Of a stretch of DNA of 64,000 nucleotides, positions 45,198-57,832 are shown piece after piece. The notes under the pieces are model-generated. The model did not search any database. It saw only the letters and a list, made by a program, of their open reading frames with translations, and was not told the DNA's origin. The stretch spans positions 28,171,299-28,235,298 of the forward strand of contig CM032128.1 of assembly GCA_018894105.1 (NCBI GenBank), in the 5' to 3' direction. Positions within the stretch are counted from its first letter, which is position 1; each line of letters begins with the position of its first letter. The DNA is from Jacaranda mimosifolia. Lineage: Eukaryota; Streptophyta; Magnoliopsida; Lamiales; Bignoniaceae. The translations under genes were made by a program, and so were the position numbers.

Positions 45198-47978
45198 TGT
45201 GACACCCTACTTAGGGTAACCCTAAGCTGAGATATTAAAACATTTCAATCTTAATTTCTGAACCTGTAATACAAACAATAGGCCCATAAAATTTCTTTTT
45301 AAATTTCAAGTCATCAGAAAAAAATGGCAACTTATTAGAAACAACGAAAATTTTCAACTTAACTAGTACTACCAAACATTTACATACATGGTAGCTTAAT
45401 TCTTTTATGTTCAACAAAATATGTACACAACCTCAAGGTATCAACATCAAACCTGACATATTACAAAGTCTCTAAGTTCCTATATAACATTCTAATAACC
45501 CATATATATACATATGAACGTCTGTTCTATTACAAAATATTTCTTCGTTCTAATGTCAGAACTTACATCCTTTCCTTAAACTTGTTTGAAAAATAAGGAA
45601 AGTGGGAGTAAGTCTAATGGACTTAGTGGGGGATAACATAATAAGTAATAATAGAAGCCTGTCGAGGGAAGAACATCTCAACAGATTCTAAATCAATAAG
45701 AAATACATAAATAATTATGATTCAAGCAAGAACAAATATAGCAAGCAGGAAACACTCCCGCCTTATTGCTCCAAGATAGATTACAAGCAGTAAAAAACAA
45801 GTACAAACGAGCAAACCATATATAGATATGCATTTCAACATAACGAGTCAAGACATGCATATCAATTCACCTTATTCCAATTAAACAAGTACTTCCATAT
45901 CATGACAACTTGGCACACAATTGGTGTGCCCATGTGGATTGTATAGCGCATTACAGATACCTAAGCAAACTACCTAGCATACTGCGGATACCTAAGCGGG
46001 CTACTTAGCGTATCATGGACACCCAGATGGACTGCAAGGCGTGTCCCAAGTATCCCAGCATGCCATATAGGATTGGCACTCAGTCCAAGTACCACATCCA
46101 CGTGAGCACAAGAGTACAACAAGAATCAATCAAGCAATTGGATTTGCCAACAAGGTAATATATGAATCAGGCCAACATGGCTAGATAATAGGATACAAAC
46201 GAGCCAGTATGCCGACAAGGCATCTGATAACAATTCAAGACAGAAACAAGTACCAGACATGACAGAAGGGAGCCCTGGGCACCAAAACAAACAAGAACAA
46301 ACCCAACAGAGTGAAAACAAGTACTAACCCTCACAGGGGTTTACAAGTCAAATAACAGATTACGAACAAGTACACAATCAAGAATAGATCTCAATAGAAA
46401 CAAGCAGCTTCCATTCAAGCAAACGTAACCCTCACAGGGTTTTTACCACAATAACTTATATGTATATGAAACTCCAGATTGGCAGACCCTGACCTCCATA
46501 ACCTCAGAAGATGCAACTCCTGCCAAGTGTTTATTAGTCCTCGTGACCCACATCATCGTCACCTAACCAAAATGATATATTTATAGTCAGAATCCATTTT
46601 TTGACTCCCAATACATCACTATCATGATTTTCATTCATCCAAAATTACTAACTAACCTATTAACATGATAGTTTAAAATGTAAATAGTGCTATCGTCCCA
46701 ATAATAGCTAATAAGGCTAGTATTTCCAGAATTAATCTCGATTTCCATATCGTTTTCACTTAGAAAATAGACAGATCCTTAATCACATGATCCTTTCATA
46801 ATATCACCCTAAATCACAACAATTGCTTAATGCCTCATGCTTAATCCCAACAATTACCATTTTAAGTCCTAAATCCACAAATTAGTGTTTAAATTTCTTA
46901 TTAAACTCATTAAATCTAAATTTGGCATATAGTACAATGTATCCGGGTCCACAATTATACTGTATTCCATCCATGCATGGTGCATGTTTAGATATATATA
47001 ATCTATGATAAACTCATTCTTGCTAGGATACAAAGTTTTAAGCAATACAATACAACATATATATATAATCAAACCCCTTTCTAACTCTTTACCCACGAAT
47101 CACTCAATCAAAACCTCGGATTCAACAATCGAGACCACCACTGCGATTGTTGCATCGAGGAGCAGATTTTATCTCAAAACCACCGCCGCGCTGCTGTCCC
47201 CAGAACAGATAAATTTTTACCACCACCATGATCCTTTCAGCCAGAGCTGTCCAATGCACTTCTCAATTTCCTGTTCTGCCATTGTAGAACCTCCTTCAAA
47301 TCCCATCACCGGTAGCTCACTGATTTTCAATACAAGTGCACCCCAAGCTCCCTCAAGCTGTTAGCCACTAGAAACCATGCCCAGAAAACCCCGCTCAGCT
47401 CTATTCTGCCGTCGTCCGCCAACTCCGTTGTGGTCAAGCTTCGGTCTTCAAGTTCTCCGGTGAGTCGTCGGCATAATAGCTTGCATGTTGTATGGTCGTG
47501 ATGCTGCTGGTGTGGGGATGAAGATGTTTGGTATGGTTTGCCAAGAACAGTCGTGGCCGAAGAGATCGCCGGAGGGGAAATGGGTGTGGTCGCAGTGAAG
47601 GTGAAGAAATAAAATAGGGTGGATTTGCAAATTTTAGGTATTTATAGGGCAATTTCCAGATTTCAATTGTTTAACCCTAGAAAATAATTAAATCATGCAT
47701 TTGAGCCCTACACTTTATTAAAATAAAGGCTGAACCCTAGTTGGCTTTGGGCTTTCCATGCAAACCCCAATTTTTCCCAAAGTTGTGCAATCAAGTCCTT
47801 AAAATTTGCGATTTGGCCCCAAAAGTTTCAAATGAAATGAAATCAAGTTTGTTAAAATTATAAATTGACCACAAAACTCCTAAAAACACTAATAAATTAA
47901 AATTCATAGAAATAAATATAATGGTAATAAATTAACAATTAAATTAGCACAAATCAAGAAAATTCTGGGGGTGTTACA
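45198..47978 (-). repeat. 3' LTR of the chromovirus
   Basis: Starts TGTGACACCC and ends GGGGGTGTTACA on the plus strand; 2781 bp. A minus-strand TATA box (CTATAAATACC, 47637-47647) is followed by a short leader. Short open frames inside have no recognisable product. Confidence 0.93.
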
Positions 47979-48062
47979 GACTCCCCTTTTAAAAGGATCT
48001 GGTCCTCAGATTCTTACCTAAAAGTCGGAAGAGTTTAGGATATCGATGGCACATAAGATCTT

Positions 48063-48608
48063 CTAGTTCCTACGTGGCTTATTCCACATTGTGGTTGCGC
48101 CATAATACTTTACTTGGGAAATTTTTTGGTTTCTAAGTTCTTGAAATTTTCGATCCAGAATACTCACTGGTTTTTCTTCATATGTCAAATCACCCTTGGT
48201 TTGCGCACACTTAGGTGATATGATATAAAATGGGTCAGGGTAGTATTTCCGAAGTTGTGACACATGGAAGACGTCATGTATTCCGGTCAATTCCTGGGGT
48301 AGCACTAGACGATACGCTACAGGTCCGACTTTCTCACTTATTTTGTAAGGTCCAACCTACCTCGGACTTAGATTTTCACCTTTACTGATTCTTTTCGCCC
48401 CTTTCTTTGGGAATACTTTAAGAAATACTTTGTCACCAACTTCAAACTCCAAATCCTTTCTCCGATTATCTGCGTAGCTCTTTTGTTGATCCTGTGCTGT
48501 TTTCATCCTCTGCTTAATCACTTATACTTTTTTGACAGTTTCTTGAATTAACTCGGGTCTTAGAGTACTCGATGATTCACCTATTTTGGCTCTATACTCT
48601 TCTAAATC
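48063..48608 (-). pseudogene. Chromovirus integrase C-terminus and chromodomain region
   Basis: At 48305-48063 the motif IHDVFHVSQLRKYYPDP, followed by LTYEEKPVSILDRKFQELRN, is the end of integrase leading into the chromodomain that gives chromoviruses their name. It is thought to direct insertion toward chromatin marks. The usual aromatic chromodomain residues after 'VKV.W' are disrupted by a frame change near 48100. Between 48305 and 48608 the frame has stops. Confidence 0.8.
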
Positions 48609-49315
48609 CTAGTGTACCGGTGAACAACACTTCCTACTGTACAAGGCTTTATACGGTGCCATTTTAATGGTAGCCTGGTAACTGTTAGTGTAGCTAAATT
48701 CATTCAGAGGGAGATGTCGAGCCCAACTTCCACCAAAATCCATAACACACGCTTGTAGCATATCATCTAAGACCTGAATCACCCTTTCTGATTGCCCGTC
48801 TATTTGTGGATGAGCAGTAGAGCTAAATTCAATTTCGTTCCCAAATGTTCTTGCAATCTTTTCCAAAGTCTCGATGTAAACTTTGGATCTCGATCTGACA
48901 CGATATTGGTTGGAATGCCATGCAGTCGAACTATTTCTTTAACATACAATTCTACTAACTTTTCAACCTTATACTGCGTCCCGACTGGCAGAAAATGTGC
49001 TGATTTGGTCAATCGGTCCACAACCACCCATATACTATCATACCCTCCTCGAGCTATGGGCAAACTAGTCACAAAGTCCATGGTGACCTGTTCCCATTTC
49101 CAATCTGGGATAAAAGCAGCAGTAGCAACCCTGATGGTCACTGGTGTTCCGCTTTTACAAGCTGATAGGTTAGACACTTTTGCACATAATCTGAGATATC
49201 TCCTTTCATTCCATTCCACTAGAACTGTCGTTTGAAATCCTGGTACATCTTTTCACCACGGGGATGTACCGCAAACCTAGTCTTGTGCGCCTCTTCTAGT
49301 AGTCTTTTCTTGATT
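48609..49315 (-). pseudogene. Chromovirus integrase core
   Basis: The zinc-binding region ([15 protein letters not shown], about 49268-49224) is followed by a stop at 49220-49222. The core then shows TMDFVTSLP (first Asp), [14 protein letters not shown] (second Asp) in 49219-48800 and, after a frameshift, [14 protein letters not shown] with the catalytic Glu in 48866-48609. The catalytic triad is visible but spread over two frames. Confidence 0.88.
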
Positions 49316-50850
49316 TATTTTGGCAGACATATTCTATTCCGAAACAAAAGAGTGTCCCAACTATCAATGTTGAACTCTGTCTCTTTTGCACCCCTAACCA
49401 TTTCGTTTTGCCTTAATATCCATTCATCTTCAAGTTGAGCTCGCCGGATTTCATCATACAATTCAGGTTGTATACTTATTCTTGCAACCCAAGTGCATTG
49501 TTTTAGTTTCATCACGGCCCTCGTTTCTTGACTTTCAGTCATTCCTATTCCTTGTAGATGTGCCAATCCTACTTGTTGGCTTAAAGCGTCGGCCACTACA
49601 TTAGCTTTTCCATGGTAGGAGGAGATAGTGAAATCATAGTCCCTTAAAAACTCCATCCATCTTCATTGCCTCATGTTTAAATCCTTTTGTAACTGTAAAT
49701 ATTTGAGGCTTTTGTGGTCAGTATATACCTCAAATATAGCCCCATAGAGGTAATGCCTCCACTTTAATAGTGCAAAAATGATTGCTGCTAGTTTTAGGTC
49801 ATGAGTTTGGTAGTTTTCTTTATGAGGTTTTAATTTTCTGGATGCATAAGCGATAACACGCCTTCTTTGCATCAATACACGTCCCAAACCCTTTTTGGAA
49901 GCATCCGTACATACCACAAATTCTTCTAGGCCGTCTGGAAGAGCCAGAATTGGAGCCGTCATCAGTTGATTTTTCAATTCCTGGAAACTCGGCTCACAAT
50001 CCTCATTCCAAATAAAAGGTTACTCTTTCTTGGTTAACCTGGTTAAGGGACCAGCTATTTAGGAAAAATCTTGAACAAATCTTCAGTAATAGCTGGCCAA
50101 TCCTAGAAAACTCTGAATTTCAGTAACATTTTCGGGTTTCTCCCAATTGGTTATCACTTCCACCTTGGAAGAATTAACTTATATTCCTTTATGAGTGATA
50201 ACATGTCCTAGAAAAGCTATTCTCTTCATCTAAAACTCACATTTGCTGAATTTAGTGTACAGCTGATGTTTCTTCAGAGTTTGGAGCACTATATATAAAT
50301 GTTTCACATGTTCTTCTCTAGACTTAGAAAATGCCAGAATATCGTCAATGAAAATAACCATAAACTTGTCCAGATACGGCCTAAAAACCCAATGCATTAA
50401 ATTCATAACTGCTACATGTGCATTGGTCAAGCCAAATAGCATCACCATAAACTCAAAATAATCGTACCGGGAGTTGAAAGCGGTCTTTAGAATATCTTAT
50501 TCTCTAACCTTAGCTGATAATATCCTTGTCTTAAATCCAATTTTGAGAAGATTCTTGACCCTTGCAGCAGATCAAACAATTCCTCTACATGGGGTAGGGG
50601 ATATTTGTTCTTAACGGTGATCTTGTTCAATTCTCGGTAATTAATGCAGATTCTCAGGGATCCATCTTTCTATTTGACAAATAGCACTGGGGCTCCCCAA
50701 GGTGATGAGCTTAGTCTAATAAATCCTTTCTCAAGAAGTTCCTGAAGTTGGTTCTTCAGTTCCTTAAGTTCGGCTTGTGCCATTCTATAAGGAGTCTTGG
50801 GAAAAGGCGTAACCCCCGGTAGAGTATGAATAACAAACTCAATCTCTCTA
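49316..50850 (-). pseudogene. Chromovirus reverse transcriptase and RNase H
   Basis: RT is recognisable between 50850 and 50200 with [18 protein letters not shown] and the active site FIDD (50341-50352). RNase H follows in 49977-49663 with [17 protein letters not shown] and [19 protein letters not shown], and 49656-49316 with MEFLRDYDFTISSYHGKANVVADALS. Frame changes lie at about 50450, 50200 and 49660. Confidence 0.87.
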
Positions 50851-51327
50851 TCAGGGGGGCAACGAATTTAATTCTTCAGGGAACACTTCTGGATATTCAG
50901 CTACCATCTCCATGTTCTCGAGCTTAACAATGTCCCGGGGCTTATTTATAAGGTATGCTAAGAATCCTTGCCCACCTTCCCTTAGAATCTGTCTAGCCTT
51001 TATTGCTGAGATGACTAATATCGATGACGCATCGCCTGCTGAATCGCATGTTGATATCAATGTTCCTTTCCCTAGCGTCACACACTTGTTGTAACAGTTT
51101 ACTTGAGCTTGATGGTGGTATGGCCAATCCATTCCTAATATCAAATCATATCCTTGGATTGGCATCTGAATGAGATTAGCAGGATATCTTTGATTCCCAA
51201 TTACTATCGGGCAATCCCGATATATGGTATCGGTGATTAACCCTGCTCCCAAGGGTGTCTGGACCTCGACTTGATAATTCAGGGTCTCAGGTTGTACATT
51301 CAATTTTTTAATAAAAAAATAACACAA
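50851..51327 (-). pseudogene. Chromovirus protease remnant and RT start
   Basis: Only the C-terminal part of the retroviral-type protease remains (TIYRDCPIVIGNQRYPANLI, YDLILGMDWPYHH). The catalytic Asp-Ser-Gly-Ala box, which should lie just upstream of KKLN, is absent. The RT entry motif [15 protein letters not shown] follows at the end. The missing box marks one edge of the gag deletion, at about 51320-51345. Confidence 0.85.
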
Positions 51328-51479
51328 GTCAGTCTTACTCTCATAAGGAGCTCATAATTTCCTAAAATGATCTACAACCCAAAAATTCATATTCTTCCCA
51401 ACTTAAGTGGAAAACTAACTATGAATGCCCAACAATGATTATTGCTCAGGTCATCAACAACCAAGGCTCTGATACCATC
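51328..51479 (-). other. Shortened leader and primer-binding site of the chromovirus
   Basis: TGGTATCAGAGC on the minus strand (51466-51477), two bases from the LTR, matches initiator tRNA-Met. Only about 140 bp separate it from the protease remnant, where 1 kb or more of gag would be expected. Confidence 0.85.
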
Positions 51480-54371
51480 TGTGACACTCTACTCAAGGTA
51501 ACCCTAAGCTGAGATATCAAAATATTTCAATCTTAATTTCTGAACCTGTAATACAAACAACAGGCCCATAAAATTTCTTTTCAAATTTCAATTCATCAAA
51601 AAAATCGGCAACTTATTAGAAACAACGAAAATTTTCAACTTAACTAGTACTACCAAACATTTACATACATGCTAGCTTAATTCTTTTATGTTCAAAAAAA
51701 TATGTACACAACCTCAAGGTATCAATGTCAAACCTAACATATTACAAAGTCTTTAAGTTCCCATATAACATTCTAATAACCCATATATATACATATAAAC
51801 ACCTGTTCTATTATAAAAGTATTTCTTCATTCCAATGTCAGAACTTACATCCTTTCCTTAAACCTATCTGAAAAATAAGGAAAGTAGGAGTAAGTCCAAT
51901 AGACTTAGTGAGGGATAACATAACAGGTAATAATAGAAGCCTGTTGAGGGAAGAACATCTCAATATATTCTAAATCAACAAGAAATTTATGAACAATTAC
52001 GATTTAAGCAAGAACAAATATAGCAAGCAGGAAACACTCCCATCTTATTGCTCCAAGACAGATTACAAGCAGTAAAAAATGAGCACAAACGAGCAAACGC
52101 ATACAAGATATGCATTTCAACCGAACGAGTTAAGACATACATATCAATTCACCTTATTCCAATCAAACAAGTACTTCCATAGCATGATAGCTTGGCATAC
52201 AATTGGTGTGCCCATACGGACTGTATGGCACATTGCGGATACCTAAGTGGACTACTTAGCGTACCGCGGATACCTAAGCGGGCTGCTTAGCATATCGTGG
52301 ACACCCAGGTAAACTGCAAGGCATGTCCCAAGTATCCTAGCATTCCGCATAGGATTGGCACTCGGTCCAAGTACTATATCCACACAAGTACAATGAGTGC
52401 AACAAGAATCAATCAAGCAATTGAATTTGCCGACAAGGTAATATATGAATTACTAACAATTACAATCAGGCCAACATGGCAAGATAATAGGATACAAATG
52501 AGCCAGTATGCTGGCAAAGCATCTGATAACAATTCAAGATAGAAACAAGTACCGAACAATAGCAAGTACCGATCAATATAAGTACCAATCAAGACAAGTA
52601 CAAGACATGACAAAAGGGAGTTTTGGGCACCAAAACAAACAAAAGCAAACTCAACAAAGTGAAAACAAGTACTAACCCTCACAGGGGTTTACAAGTCAAA
52701 TAACAGATTATGAACAAGTACAGATCTCAATAGAAACGAATAAGTACCATTCAAGCAAATGTAACCCTCATAGGGTTTTTACCACAAGAACTGATATGCA
52801 TATGAAACGCCAAATTGGCAGACCCTAACCTCCGTAACCCTAGAAGATGCAACTCCTGCCAAGTATTTATTAGTCCTCGTAACCCACATCGTCGTCACCT
52901 AACCAAAATGATATATTTATAGTTAGAATCCATTTCTTGACTCCCAATACATCACTGTCATGATTTTCATTAATCCAAAATTACTAATTAACCTATTAAC
53001 ATGATAGTTTAAAGTGTAAATAGCGTTATCGTCCAAATAATGGCTAATAAAGCTAGTATTACCAGAATTAATCTCGGTTTCCATATCATTTTCACTTATT
53101 AGAAAATAGATAGATCCTTAATCACATGATCCTTTCATAATATCACCCTAAATCACATTAATTGCTTAATGCCTCATGCTTAATCCCAACAATTACCATT
53201 TTAAGTCCTAAATCCATAAATTAGTGTTTAAATTTCTTATTAAACTCATTAAATCCAAATTTGGCATATAGTACGTGTATCCGGGTCCACAATTATACAA
53301 TATTTCATCTATGCATGGTCCATGTGTAGATATATATAATCTATGATAAACTCATTCTTGCTAGGATACAAAATTTTAAGCAATACAATGCAACATATAT
53401 ATATAATCAAACCCCTTTCTAACTCTTTACCTATGAATTACTCAATCAAAACCTCAGATTCAACAACCGAGACAACCATTGCGATCGTTGCGTCGAGGAG
53501 CAGATTATGTCTCAACACTGTCGTCGCCGCTAATCGCCATCCGCAACCGCCGGAATAGATAAATTTTTACCACCATCATGATCCTCTCGGTGAGAGCTGT
53601 CCAATACACCTCTCAATTTCCTGTTCTGTCGTCGGGAAGGGTCTCAATCGAAGCCTCCAAGTTGCAGCACCACCATCTGCCACAGTGGAACCTCCTTCAA
53701 ATCCCGTCGCCGATAGCTCTCCAATCTTCAATGAAAGTGCACCACAAGCTCTCTCAAGCTATTAGCCACTAGAAACCACCCCCAGAAAGCCCCGCTCAGC
53801 TTTGTTCAACCGTCGCCCGCTAACTCTGCCGTGGTCAAGCTTCGGTCTTCAAGTTCTCCTCATCGGCTTAATGGCTTACATGTTGTATGGTTGTGATGCT
53901 GCTAGTGTGGGGATGAAGATGTTTGGTATGGTTTGCCAAGAATGGTTGTGGCCAGAGAGATCACCGAAGGGGAAGGGGGTGTGGTCGCAGTGAAGGTGAA
54001 GAAATGAAATGGGGTGGATTAGCAAATTTTAGGTATTTATAGGGAAATTTCCAAATTTCAATTTTTTGACCCCAGAAATAATTAAATCATGCATATGAGC
54101 CCTACACTTTATTAAAATAAAAGTTGAACCCTAGTTGACTTGGGGCCTTCCATGCAAACCCCGATTTTTCCCAAAGTTATGTAATTAAGTCCTTAAAATT
54201 TGCGGTTTGGCCCCAAAAGTTTCAAATAAAATGAAATAAAGTTTGTTAAACTTATAAATTGACCACAAAACTTCTAAAAACACTAATAAATTAAAATTCA
54301 TAGAATAAATATAATGGTAATAAATTGACAATTAAATTAGCACAAATCAAGCAAATTCTAAGGGTGTTACA
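51480..54371 (-). repeat. 5' LTR of the chromovirus
   Basis: 2892 bp, a direct copy of 45198-47978. It starts TGTGACACTC and ends AGGGTGTTACA. It is longer than the other LTR partly through extra sequence near 53520-53680 and 52540-52600. TATA box on the minus strand at 54032-54042. Confidence 0.93.
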
Positions 54372-55962
54372 GTATATGTTTAATATACTGGCACTATGTT
54401 ACATTACCTTGAGGACGCTTTTGAGGGTTACCATCTATAAGGATGCCACCGAGTGGATTAGGCCCAGGACTAAGTCCAAAAAGATGACCGGACGATATGG
54501 ACCGACGGTGGCTAGTCTCCCAGTTAATACCCACTTAAGATCCTAACTTGCGGATAGTTGGAGATAGCTGCCAGTGAGTGGCAGGATCTGGCATGCGATC
54601 GACCGTGCCATATGTCTACTGAGCCGAGTGCTTGGGTAACGGAGTAATAAGGGAAATTTGTTGTGTTGTATTTGTACCCTGTGTTACTGCTTATGTACTG
54701 TTCTGGGAGCAATAAGGTTGAAGTTGCCAGCAGTCTATTAAATTTGATGTCATATGTGTTATGTTATATCATTGCTTCATGTTGCGAATTATGATATGTT
54801 TGGTTATGTCAGGTCTTGTCTGTTTCATGTCTCATTTCGTTGAATTTCCATTCTATTAATATACTATCTATTTGAGTTCTATTCTATTACCACGTCAATT
54901 CATAACTTCTGTAGTTTCGGTCCTTCCTACTATTTCGCTTAATTATTTATCCATTGAATTAGGACCCTTTGATTGGTTCCCCTTGATCTTATGTTTTTGT
55001 GAATAGTTGGCTCCCCTGCCCCCTCACTAAGTTCTTTGGACTTATGTATCTTTCGTGTTCCCGATTCTTTTTCCCGAGTAGGTTGTAAAAGGTAGCAGCT
55101 GGAGCTATAGGTTGTATCAGAGCACATGGTTTTATTATTAGCTTTCAGACGTGCCGGATCTAAACCCAATTTTGTGAAGTGTTACATTTGTAAGCTGGAG
55201 CCTAAGACACCTCATGCAGATGATTAGGCCTGTATGGCTCTTATACTGGTGACAGTCATAGACTTAACCTATTATGTAATTTTGACATGCGTAAATAAAC
55301 TTAGTATTTCATTAGTACCTGTTCGATTTTGTTAATACTTTAGTACTAGTAATTGTATGACGGTTTTGTATTCCTTGCAGGATGCTAAATAGTGAATTAT
55401 AATAGTAAGTTGGAATGAATTGTTTTGGATTTATGTAGCTATCTAAACCGAAACTTTGGAGGTGCGTATTTTGTTTGAATTATAGTGAATAAGACTAGAG
55501 TAGCACCTCGACCTGAAGTAGGCATCTCCCGGGCGGGGCTCTACAATATTAATTTACTTTCGAATATAAAAAAGATTAAAGATACTAGTACCTGTGGGTT
55601 ATCCACTACCTATAGTCATGAGTAATGGTTCAATTATCTCGTATCCAATAAAAAATAAATAATTTTACCTATGGGTAAATTTACCTAACCTGTTATTACC
55701 CATTCTTAGGTTACCCATGAGTGCCCATTTACTAGGTCTATTGTTATTTCATATTAAGTTGGACAAGTTGAGATGGAATGTTTTCATGAGTAACAAAGTT
55801 GAAAGTGATAATTATTATATTAAAGGGTATATTTGCCTTAAAAATTAATATAAATGGATTTGAAAAGTAAGTGAATATTTTGCTCAATAACCTAACACAA
55901 AAATTTAGAATGGAATGCGAATAACAATTTTTGGAGTGCGAATAACAATACCCGCTTTATTA

Positions 55963-56026
55963 ATGGTGTCTATAATATAGATTACTTTTAAAAAAAATTA
56001 TACATGCTGGAACCACGTGCAACGAT
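55963..56026. other. Short spacer
   Basis: AT-rich; nothing recognised. Confidence 0.4.
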
Positions 56027-56400
56027 TATAACTATACTATTATAAAAAGAAAACATGTTTTGTCTATAGATCGGAAGTTATTTATGTAAATTTACAATTT
56101 TTACTCGTTTACTTTTTTGTAAAATAAAAATAAAAATAGAATGTGGAGGATGAATTTGGAAATTCTATACATATAGATAGTTACGATACCAAATTTGCCC
56201 TTCTACTTATCTCATCTATTATTTCTCTCATAATTTAAAAACTTCAATTATTTCTCCAACAACATCTATATTCTCGAAAATTGGAAAATTTTACTTTTAT
56301 GTGACTGTTATCTTCCTTATGCAAATTATAGATATATTTTAAATTCATGTTAATCTTTGTTATAGTGAATGTGATAATGTACACAAATAATATGTATTAC
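56027..56400 (+). repeat. Dispersed Helitron-like repeat, copy 2
   Basis: It starts 'ctatactattataaaaagaaaac' and aligns with 40924-41370. An A-rich stretch follows at 56410-56426. No coding capacity. Confidence 0.5.
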
Positions 56401-56426
56401 TTAAAAAGCAACAAAAAAAAAAAAAA

Positions 56427-56732
56427 AGTGTGCTTACGGAACCGCATATAGTGATAGTTAGTAGTTATATAAAAATAGCGGTTTGAAATTAGTATCACAT
56501 ACACTTTAACTGAAGAGAATGAGTTCTAATTAATCAACTTTTAAAAAATTAAATCTTATTTAAGGATGTAAAAAAAGAATTAAGTTGTGATAAATTTGAG
56601 ACGGGGTGAGTGCTTATTATTGCTGCTGGCCCATACTTTACGTGCTAATTTAAGCTGAAGATAATGCCCGTTATTTCTAAGGTTAATGAAATTAATGGTT
56701 ATAATTTGATTATTAATTAGTATATTCAGTCC
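56427..56732. other. AT-rich spacer, no gene
   Basis: I see no open frame or repeat that I can name. Confidence 0.4.
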
Positions 56733-56890
56733 AGTAGCTTGTAGCCCAAGTGGCATCCGCCTCCCCTATTAGGTAGGAGGTCTTGAGTTTGACCCGTAAT
56801 GGCCGCATTATGCACTTTATGTGCTTTATGCTTAGTTTATACTTTGATTATTTAATATGGGAACAGAGATTTATTTGATTTGAGAATAAG
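56733..56890 (+). mobile_element. tRNA-derived SINE
   Basis: An A-box-like TAGCCCAAGTGG (56742-56753) and a B-box-like GAGTTTGACCC (56785-56795) are spaced as in RNA polymerase III promoters of tRNA-related SINEs. The 'gtagcccaagtgg...ggaggtcttgagtttgaccc' layout is typical of plant SINEs. The 3' end and target duplication are not clear, so the end coordinate is approximate. Confidence 0.6.
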
Positions 56891-57823
56891 AATATATTGC
56901 TTTGTTGAAAGGATAACATTTTTCAGAAAAAATAAATAAATTATTATATTCAAGATTTTGAAGTCGTGAATTTGAGTTTTATTAGAAATGTATGTTGCCA
57001 TTTATCGATTTCTAAAATAATATTTATTTAATTATTAATTATTTTTTTATTATTGATGGATGATTGAATATGTTGTTGATCAATATTCATAGATAGATAT
57101 ATAATATATTTGATCCTTTCTCTAAAAATATCAATTTATTTTAAATCCTTAGTATTCCAATCAAGAGTTGATCCAAGCTTGAGTGTACAAAATCATCCCT
57201 CCACATTTTAATAATGTCCTTATAACTTCAAGATCCACGTCTATTATAATGGGTCAGACCTGATTCGGTTAAGATCCAAATTTTGGGTCATTCAAAAGCT
57301 ATGCGTACATCATCTCAACGGGTCACCGGGCTTGATGTGAGGCTACATTAATCACCCAAGACAAATATTCTCATCATTCGACGACACAAACTTGCTTTAC
57401 TATTACAATATTTCCGCACCTTAGCTCCAATATCATAACCTTTCCACCAACTTAAGTTTAGAAGATTTCTCTCGATCCGAGATCATCCTAGCGACCCTAA
57501 CCTTGGTGTGTTTCTGGTCCAGGATCTAGATTCACTCAATCAAAGAGAAGATTCGACTTTCAACTTGATGAATCTAAATAGAATGACCCTAAATTCGTCC
57601 GAACAGATCAATCGTAGATCACGCTGATTTAACTAAAAATTACACATTTTTGTACCAAACAGTTATTTATAATTTAGTAAAAGAAATCAATGAATCGTAT
57701 GTTATTTACCTAATTAATAAACTGCCGAGCAATTGCTTTATTATTAAAATAAAAGGAGATGAAAGAAAATTAATGCCTTTTATGTTTACATTTTGTCAAA
57801 ATATTTGCCATTTTCAAAATATT
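56891..57823. other. Spacer, no gene recognised
   Basis: AT-rich to 57160, then a less AT-rich stretch (57170-57640) with no open frame or motif that I can name. The short open frame at 57650-57940 enters the next repeat and is not convincing. Confidence 0.4.
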
Positions 57824-57832
57824 ACCAAGCAT

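Larger units (their letters stand above)
45198..54371 (-). mobile_element. Chromovirus (Ty3/gypsy, Tekay/Del-like) lacking gag
   Basis: LTRs of 2781 bp (45198-47978) and 2892 bp (51480-54371) and the exact target duplication GTATA (45193-45197 and 54372-54376) define the element. The interior is only 3.5 kb: a protease remnant, RT, RNase H, integrase and a chromodomain-type C-terminus, all on the minus strand. The primer site is only about 140 bp from the protease remnant, so gag and the protease active site have been deleted. The LTRs differ at about 8% over the first 150 bp compared. Confidence 0.93.
43337..55545 (+). mobile_element. Solo LTR (Ty3/gypsy, about 3 kb), split by a chromovirus
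   Basis: The left part (43337-45197) begins TGTAACACCCCTAAATT. The right part (54377-55545) ends GGGCGGGGCTCTACA. Together they give about 3.0 kb with TG...CA ends typical of large gypsy LTRs. The flanks are ATATA (43332-43336) and ATATT (55546-55550), a 4-of-5 target duplication. No internal gypsy region is attached, so it is a solo LTR left by LTR-LTR recombination. A TATA box on the plus strand suggests plus orientation. Confidence 0.7.
41984..55953. mobile_element. Mutator-like element split by nested insertions
   Basis: The left end GGGTATTGTTATTTTGCATTCC matches the complement of the right end (GGGTATTGTTATTCGCACTCC). The flanking 9 bp are GATTTATTA (41975-41983) and GCTTTATTA (55954-55962), an 8-of-9 match. 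Inner words on both sides also correspond ('cccatgagtaccca' near 42975; 'acccatgagtgcccat' near 55714). Without the insertions listed below the element would be about 1.3 kb. No transposase is present. Confidence 0.65.

Noticed and set aside
55111..55123. Primer-site-like GTTGTATCAGAGC on the plus strand
   Set aside because: It lies about 430 bp inside the solo LTR, with no LTR end (CA) next to it, and the LTR end at 55545 has a matching target site.
56733..56810. Possible tRNA gene
   Set aside because: Only A- and B-box-like motifs are present, the B box deviates and no cloverleaf stems form, so SINE is the better reading.
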